Shown one piece after another: positions 7,551 to 10,434 of a DNA stretch of 10,434 nt (position 1 is its first letter; each line of letters begins with the position of its first letter). The position numbers were made by a program, and so were the translations under genes. A model generated the notes under the pieces. It saw only the letters and a program-made list of their open reading frames with translations, was not told the origin of the DNA and did not search any database. The stretch is from MnTg04 sp036443455 (GTDB lineage: Bacteria > Pseudomonadota > Gammaproteobacteria > Steroidobacterales > MnTg04), in NCBI GenBank assembly GCA_036443455.1, contig JAZFYI010000105.1, positions 1-10,434 of the forward strand. Direction: 5' to 3'.

Positions 7551-8897
7551 TTGTCTGATCTTGTACTGGAAATAAACGATATCGGCCTGACCGTCAGCGA
7601 CGGCGAAAAAATGTTGTTGTCCAGCCCGGCCTGTGCGCTGCTCGATGGTAATCATATCGTGGTCGGTCAGGAGGCGTTCGAGAAATCCAGGCTCAGGCCG
7701 TTGTGGACCAACAACCGTTTCTGGAGCCGTCTCGACCAGGAGAAACTGGCAAACCCATCCGGTCGTTTTCAGACCAACGCGGACCTGGCGCACGCACACC
7801 TCGAACATATCTGGCATAAGCTGAACAAGGCTGCGGACAGCGGCCTGATCATCGTGGTCCCGGGCACCTGGGACCAGGCGCAGATGGGCTTGTTACTGGG
7901 GATTACCGCGGATATGAATATCCCGGTCAGCGGGATGGTCGATTCCGCGGTTGCGGCAGGCGCGTCCCTGGAACCGGACGTTCCGCGGCTGCACCTCGAC
8001 CTGCAGCAGGGAAAATTCGTACTGACTGAATTGCAGGGCGGTACGCAACTTTCACGTTCGGCTGTTTTCGTCATCTGCGAAACGGGGTTGTCTTCGTTCA
8101 GGGATGCCTGGGCCAATATCATCGCCGATGTTTTTGTCAACCAGACTCGCTTCGATCCGATGCACATAGCCAGGACCGAGCAACAACTATTCAACAAGCT
8201 GGATGGTTGGCTGGCCGATATCGAAGCGCAGGGAAGCGCCGCGCTGGAAATGGACGCGGGTGATAAAACCTATACTGTGCAACTCGCCGGCGATCAACTG
8301 TTGTCGGCGAGTTCGTCCGTTTATCCGCAAATCGTCCAGCAGATCAGGCCCCGCGCCAAGGGCATGCTTGCGCTCAGCCATCGTCTGGCTGATTTCCCCG
8401 GTCTGAAGGACAGTCTTGCGCTGATCGCCGGTCTTGAACTCAGATGGCTGGATGAAAATGCGGCGGCACGAGGGGCGCTCGCCAAATCCGACTTGTATGC
8501 GGCGCGGCCGGATACGCAGGAGGTCACTTTTCTGACCAGCCTGCCGTTATCTGCGGACTCTTCGAATGAGGACGCTGCCGTCGCGCATGATTTGCTACCG
8601 ACCCACCTTGTGTATCGTGCGCGGGCCTATCCGCTGGACCAGGGATCGCTGGTGCTCGGTGCAGACCCGAAATCGAGTGGCAGGACGGTCACGCTGGTCG
8701 GCATTCTGGATGGCGTATCCCGCCAGCATTGCACGGTTAAACAGGTGAACGGGCGGACCACGGTCGAAGATCATTCCAGTTACGGGACTTTTGTCAATGA
8801 TCGGGCGGTCAATGGTTCCGTGGACCTGGTCCTGGGCGATGTCATTCGCATGGGCTCGCCGGGCGAAACCGCGCAACTGATCGGCGTGAACAAGTAA
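7551..8897 (+). CDS. Actin/Hsp70-like ATPase-fold protein fused to a C-terminal FHA domain
   Basis: This is 448 residues from a TTG start. Residues about 4-325 look like a divergent actin/Hsp70-superfamily fold. They have a phosphate-1-like strand LVLEINDIGLTV (Asp10, Gly12), a stretch resembling the Hsp70 interdomain region (VSGMVDSAVAAGAS), a phosphate-2-like LHLDLQQGKFVL (Asp150, Gly154) and a late LDENAAARGAL resembling the DEAVAxGAA end of DnaK-type domains. This assignment rests on pattern only, and nucleotide binding may be lost. Residues about 351-445 are a clear FHA domain with VSRQH (389-393) and SSYGTFVN (409-416). Its usual GR is GA (370-371), so phosphothreonine binding may be altered. 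No signal peptide or membrane helix is present, so it is cytoplasmic and could bind the phosphorylated kinase or membrane partners. The stop is one base before the next start. Confidence 0.78.
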   Translation: MSDLVLEINDIGLTVSDGEKMLLSSPACALLDGNHIVVGQEAFEKSRLRPLWTNNRFWSRLDQEKLANPSGRFQTNADLAHAHLEHIWHKLNKAADSGLIIVVPGTWDQAQMGLLLGITADMNIPVSGMVDSAVAAGASLEPDVPRLHLDLQQGKFVLTELQGGTQLSRSAVFVICETGLSSFRDAWANIIADVFVNQTRFDPMHIARTEQQLFNKLDGWLADIEAQGSAALEMDAGDKTYTVQLAGDQLLSASSSVYPQIVQQIRPRAKGMLALSHRLADFPGLKDSLALIAGLELRWLDENAAARGALAKSDLYAARPDTQEVTFLTSLPLSADSSNEDAAVAHDLLPTHLVYRARAYPLDQGSLVLGADPKSSGRTVTLVGILDGVSRQHCTVKQVNGRTTVEDHSSYGTFVNDRAVNGSVDLVLGDVIRMGSPGETAQLIGVNK

Positions 8898-8898
8898 A

Positions 8899-9996
8899 AT
8901 GGCGCGCCGGAAGAGAGAAATGAATGTTTTTAACCTGGCCTTCCTGGATGTTATGTCCTGCGGCTTTGGCGCGGTCATTCTGGTCTTCCTGATCATCAAT
9001 CATTCGACCGAGAGAAACAAAGAAGAAGTCAATGTCGATTTGTTGTCAGAGGTGGAGCGGATCGAAGAGCAGATTCTCGAGGGCGATGAATATCTTGTCC
9101 GGGTCAGGAACACCGTCGAGATTCTGCAAAAGAAGAACGCCGCTACCGATGGTCTTGCCAATACCGTTGAGCAAAACCTGAAAAGAATTCGCGTAGAGCT
9201 GGCGAGACTCGACGACGATACACTCGCGGCCGAGGACAGCATCAATCAATTGAAATCGGATCTCCAGGCACAGGAAGAAGAACGCCGCCGGCTCGAAGGA
9301 GGCGTCGAGGAGGGCGAGCGCAAAGGCGACGATGTTCGCTCTTTCACCGGCGAAGGCAACCGCCAGTACCTGACCGGGATGCAGATGGGTGGCAAGCGGG
9401 TGCTGATTCTGCTCGATGCTTCGGCGAGTATGCTCGATGAGACCATCGTCAATGTCATACGCCGAAGAAACATGCGCACGGAACAAAAACTAGCCGCGAG
9501 AAAATGGCAACGAGCGATCAGAACGGTGGACTGGCTGGCGGCACAGATTCCACCCGATAGCGAGTTTCAAATCTATACCTTTAACACGGCTGCGACGCCG
9601 CTGATCGAAGGGACTCGCCGTCGCTGGCTGGCCGCGGGAGACGGCGCCGATCTCAACCGTGCGATCGAGCGCCTGCGTCACGTGGTGCCCGAAAAAGGCA
9701 CCAGCCTGCATGCGGCGTTTCAGGTGGTTAACTCGCTGAGCCCGCGCCCCGACAACGTATTCCTGCTGGTCGATGGCCTGCCGACCCAGGGCGAAAATAT
9801 CAAGTTGCAAGGGGTCATTTCTGGCCGGCAGCGGCAACGATTGTTCAGGCGCGCCCTGGCCATCCTGCCCGCCAATATTCCATTCAATATCATATTGTTT
9901 CCCATGGAAGGCGACCCGGCTGCTGCCTCGGAATTCTGGCGACTGGCGCAGGCAACCAGCGGGTCGTTTCTGAGTCCGTCACGAGACTGGCCGTAG
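8899..9996 (+). CDS. vWA-domain membrane protein with ExbD-like N-terminal helix and coiled coil
   Basis: This is 365 residues, starting one base after the upstream stop. An alternative ATG at 8920 has a ribosome-site-like stretch before it, but the basic MARRKRE is matched by MRRRK in the paralogue that follows, so 8899 is preferred. A membrane helix at about 12-33 carries AFLDVMSCGFGAVIL with Asp17. The basic N-terminus suggests it stays inside and the rest is periplasmic. Residues about 40-145 are a charged coiled coil. Residues about 169-360 are a vWA domain with a complete metal-ion-dependent adhesion site: DASAS (Asp173, Ser175, Ser177), Thr268 in KGTSL and Asp292 in LVDGLPT. Such domains bind protein ligands through the metal. 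An N-terminal helix with one Asp just inside the membrane is the layout of ExbD, TolR and MotB, so this may be the partner of the upstream channel subunit (inference). Confidence 0.88.
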   Translation: MARRKREMNVFNLAFLDVMSCGFGAVILVFLIINHSTERNKEEVNVDLLSEVERIEEQILEGDEYLVRVRNTVEILQKKNAATDGLANTVEQNLKRIRVELARLDDDTLAAEDSINQLKSDLQAQEEERRRLEGGVEEGERKGDDVRSFTGEGNRQYLTGMQMGGKRVLILLDASASMLDETIVNVIRRRNMRTEQKLAARKWQRAIRTVDWLAAQIPPDSEFQIYTFNTAATPLIEGTRRRWLAAGDGADLNRAIERLRHVVPEKGTSLHAAFQVVNSLSPRPDNVFLLVDGLPTQGENIKLQGVISGRQRQRLFRRALAILPANIPFNIILFPMEGDPAAASEFWRLAQATSGSFLSPSRDWP

Positions 9997-9999
9997 GGG
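9995..9999 (+). promoter_or_regulatory. Ribosome binding site of the second CGFGA-helix gene
   Basis: AGGGG overlaps the preceding stop codon and lies 7 bases before the ATG at 10007. Confidence 0.5.
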
Positions 10000-10006
10000 T
10001 TCTGGT

Positions 10007-10434
10007 ATGCGCAGGCGCAAAAACATAGAAGGAATCAGCATCGCTTTTCTCGACGTCATCGCATGCGGATTTGGCGCTGTTATCCTGATGTTGATCCTGA
10101 CCAAGGTGTTCGAGCCGATCATCATCGAAGAAACCGCGGTCGAACTCGAGGGCGTACTCGAGGAAAAGGAACGCCAGCTTTACGATATTCGTGGCGAGAC
10201 CAGCATCCTCAATCGCGAGATGATTTCACGCGAGGACCAGTTATCGGTCGCGCGGCGGCGCCTTGCGCGCCTGCAGGCGGAACTGTCGAAAATCCAGGGG
10301 CAGTTTTCCGCATCGAGCCAGGATGCCGAGGTCAACAATATTATCCAGGGCAAGCTGGCCGCCGCACGGCAGTCCCTGACCGCGGAGATGAGACGCCTGC
10401 TGGCTCAATTCAACGAAATAAAAGACGACAACGT
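10007..10434 (+). CDS. Paralogue of the preceding vWA protein, N-terminal part only (gene runs off the window)
   Basis: 142 codons are visible, with no stop before the window ends. It starts MRRRKNIEG and has a membrane helix at about 10-31 with AFLDVIACGFGAVIL and Asp16, nearly identical in pattern to the previous protein. Acidic and charged heptad-like residues follow (about 36-140), predicting a coiled coil. The C-terminal part, possibly another vWA or periplasmic domain, is not visible. The two helices differ at many third codon positions at the DNA level, so the duplication is old and the protein motif has been kept by selection. With the preceding protein it could form a heterodimer in the two-copy position of an ExbB/MotA-type motor (inference). 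The 10-base gap after the preceding gene and a good ribosome site point to the same operon. Confidence 0.8.
   Translation, partial: MRRRKNIEGISIAFLDVIACGFGAVILMLILTKVFEPIIIEETAVELEGVLEEKERQLYDIRGETSILNREMISREDQLSVARRRLARLQAELSKIQGQFSASSQDAEVNNIIQGKLAAARQSLTAEMRRLLAQFNEIKDDN

Noticed and set aside
6739..9996. Zorya-type defence (MotA-like plus MotB-like proteins)
   Set aside because: The partner proteins carry vWA instead of a peptidoglycan-binding OmpA domain, and there is no helicase or other Zorya effector in the window.
1590..10434. Type VI secretion locus, because kinase, FHA and vWA modules also occur there
   Set aside because: No sheath, TssK, ClpV, TssM, Hcp or VgrG-like gene is present, and the channel subunit and CGFGA-helix proteins are not part of that system.

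Overview
The window is a single, tightly packed, all-plus-strand gene cluster from a Gram-negative bacterium with moderately high GC content. Lipoprotein and Sec signals imply an outer membrane and periplasm. The overall look suits a free-living gammaproteobacterium, but no taxonomic marker gene is present, so that is only an impression. Gaps between genes are at most about 45 bases, several stop and start codons overlap, and genes run off both ends. I therefore read it as an internal part of one long operon. I see no tRNA, rRNA, CRISPR, insertion sequence, promoter or intrinsic terminator.

Layout: (1) the 3' end of a Gly-rich protein of unknown function, 1-306; (2) a probable outer-membrane lipoprotein with a Gly-rich hydrophobic hairpin, 306-1544; (3) a transmembrane Hanks-type Ser/Thr kinase with a periplasmic TPR array and a PEGA-like end, 1590-3965; (4) a membrane protein with an FHA-like N-terminus and a periplasmic part of five PEGA-like repeats plus an FGE/SUMF1-type domain lacking the catalytic cysteines, 3962-6427; (5) a small exported acidic, Pro/Gln-rich protein, 6443-6721; (6) a MotA/TolQ/ExbB-family channel subunit, 6739-7536; (7) a degenerate actin/Hsp70-like ATPase-fold protein fused to an FHA domain, 7551-8897; (8) a von Willebrand A (vWA) protein with a complete MIDAS and an N-terminal transmembrane helix, 8899-9996; (9) the start of a paralogue of (8) with the same N-terminal helix motif, 10007 to beyond the window.

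How they may work together (inference): the MotA/ExbB-like protein needs a partner with one N-terminal helix carrying a key Asp, like ExbD, TolR or MotB. No classical partner is in the window. Both tandem proteins (8) and (9) begin with a basic segment followed by a helix carrying AFLDVxxCGFGAVIL, which has the layout of the ExbD/TolR helix. The proposal is an ion-motive-force-driven envelope machine whose moving subunits carry a coiled coil and a periplasmic vWA domain. The kinase and the two FHA-type proteins would control it from the cytoplasm, and the TPR, PEGA, FGE-fold and lipoprotein modules would anchor it to the cell wall or outer membrane. I do not recognise this combination as a named, characterised system, and I could not search for it.
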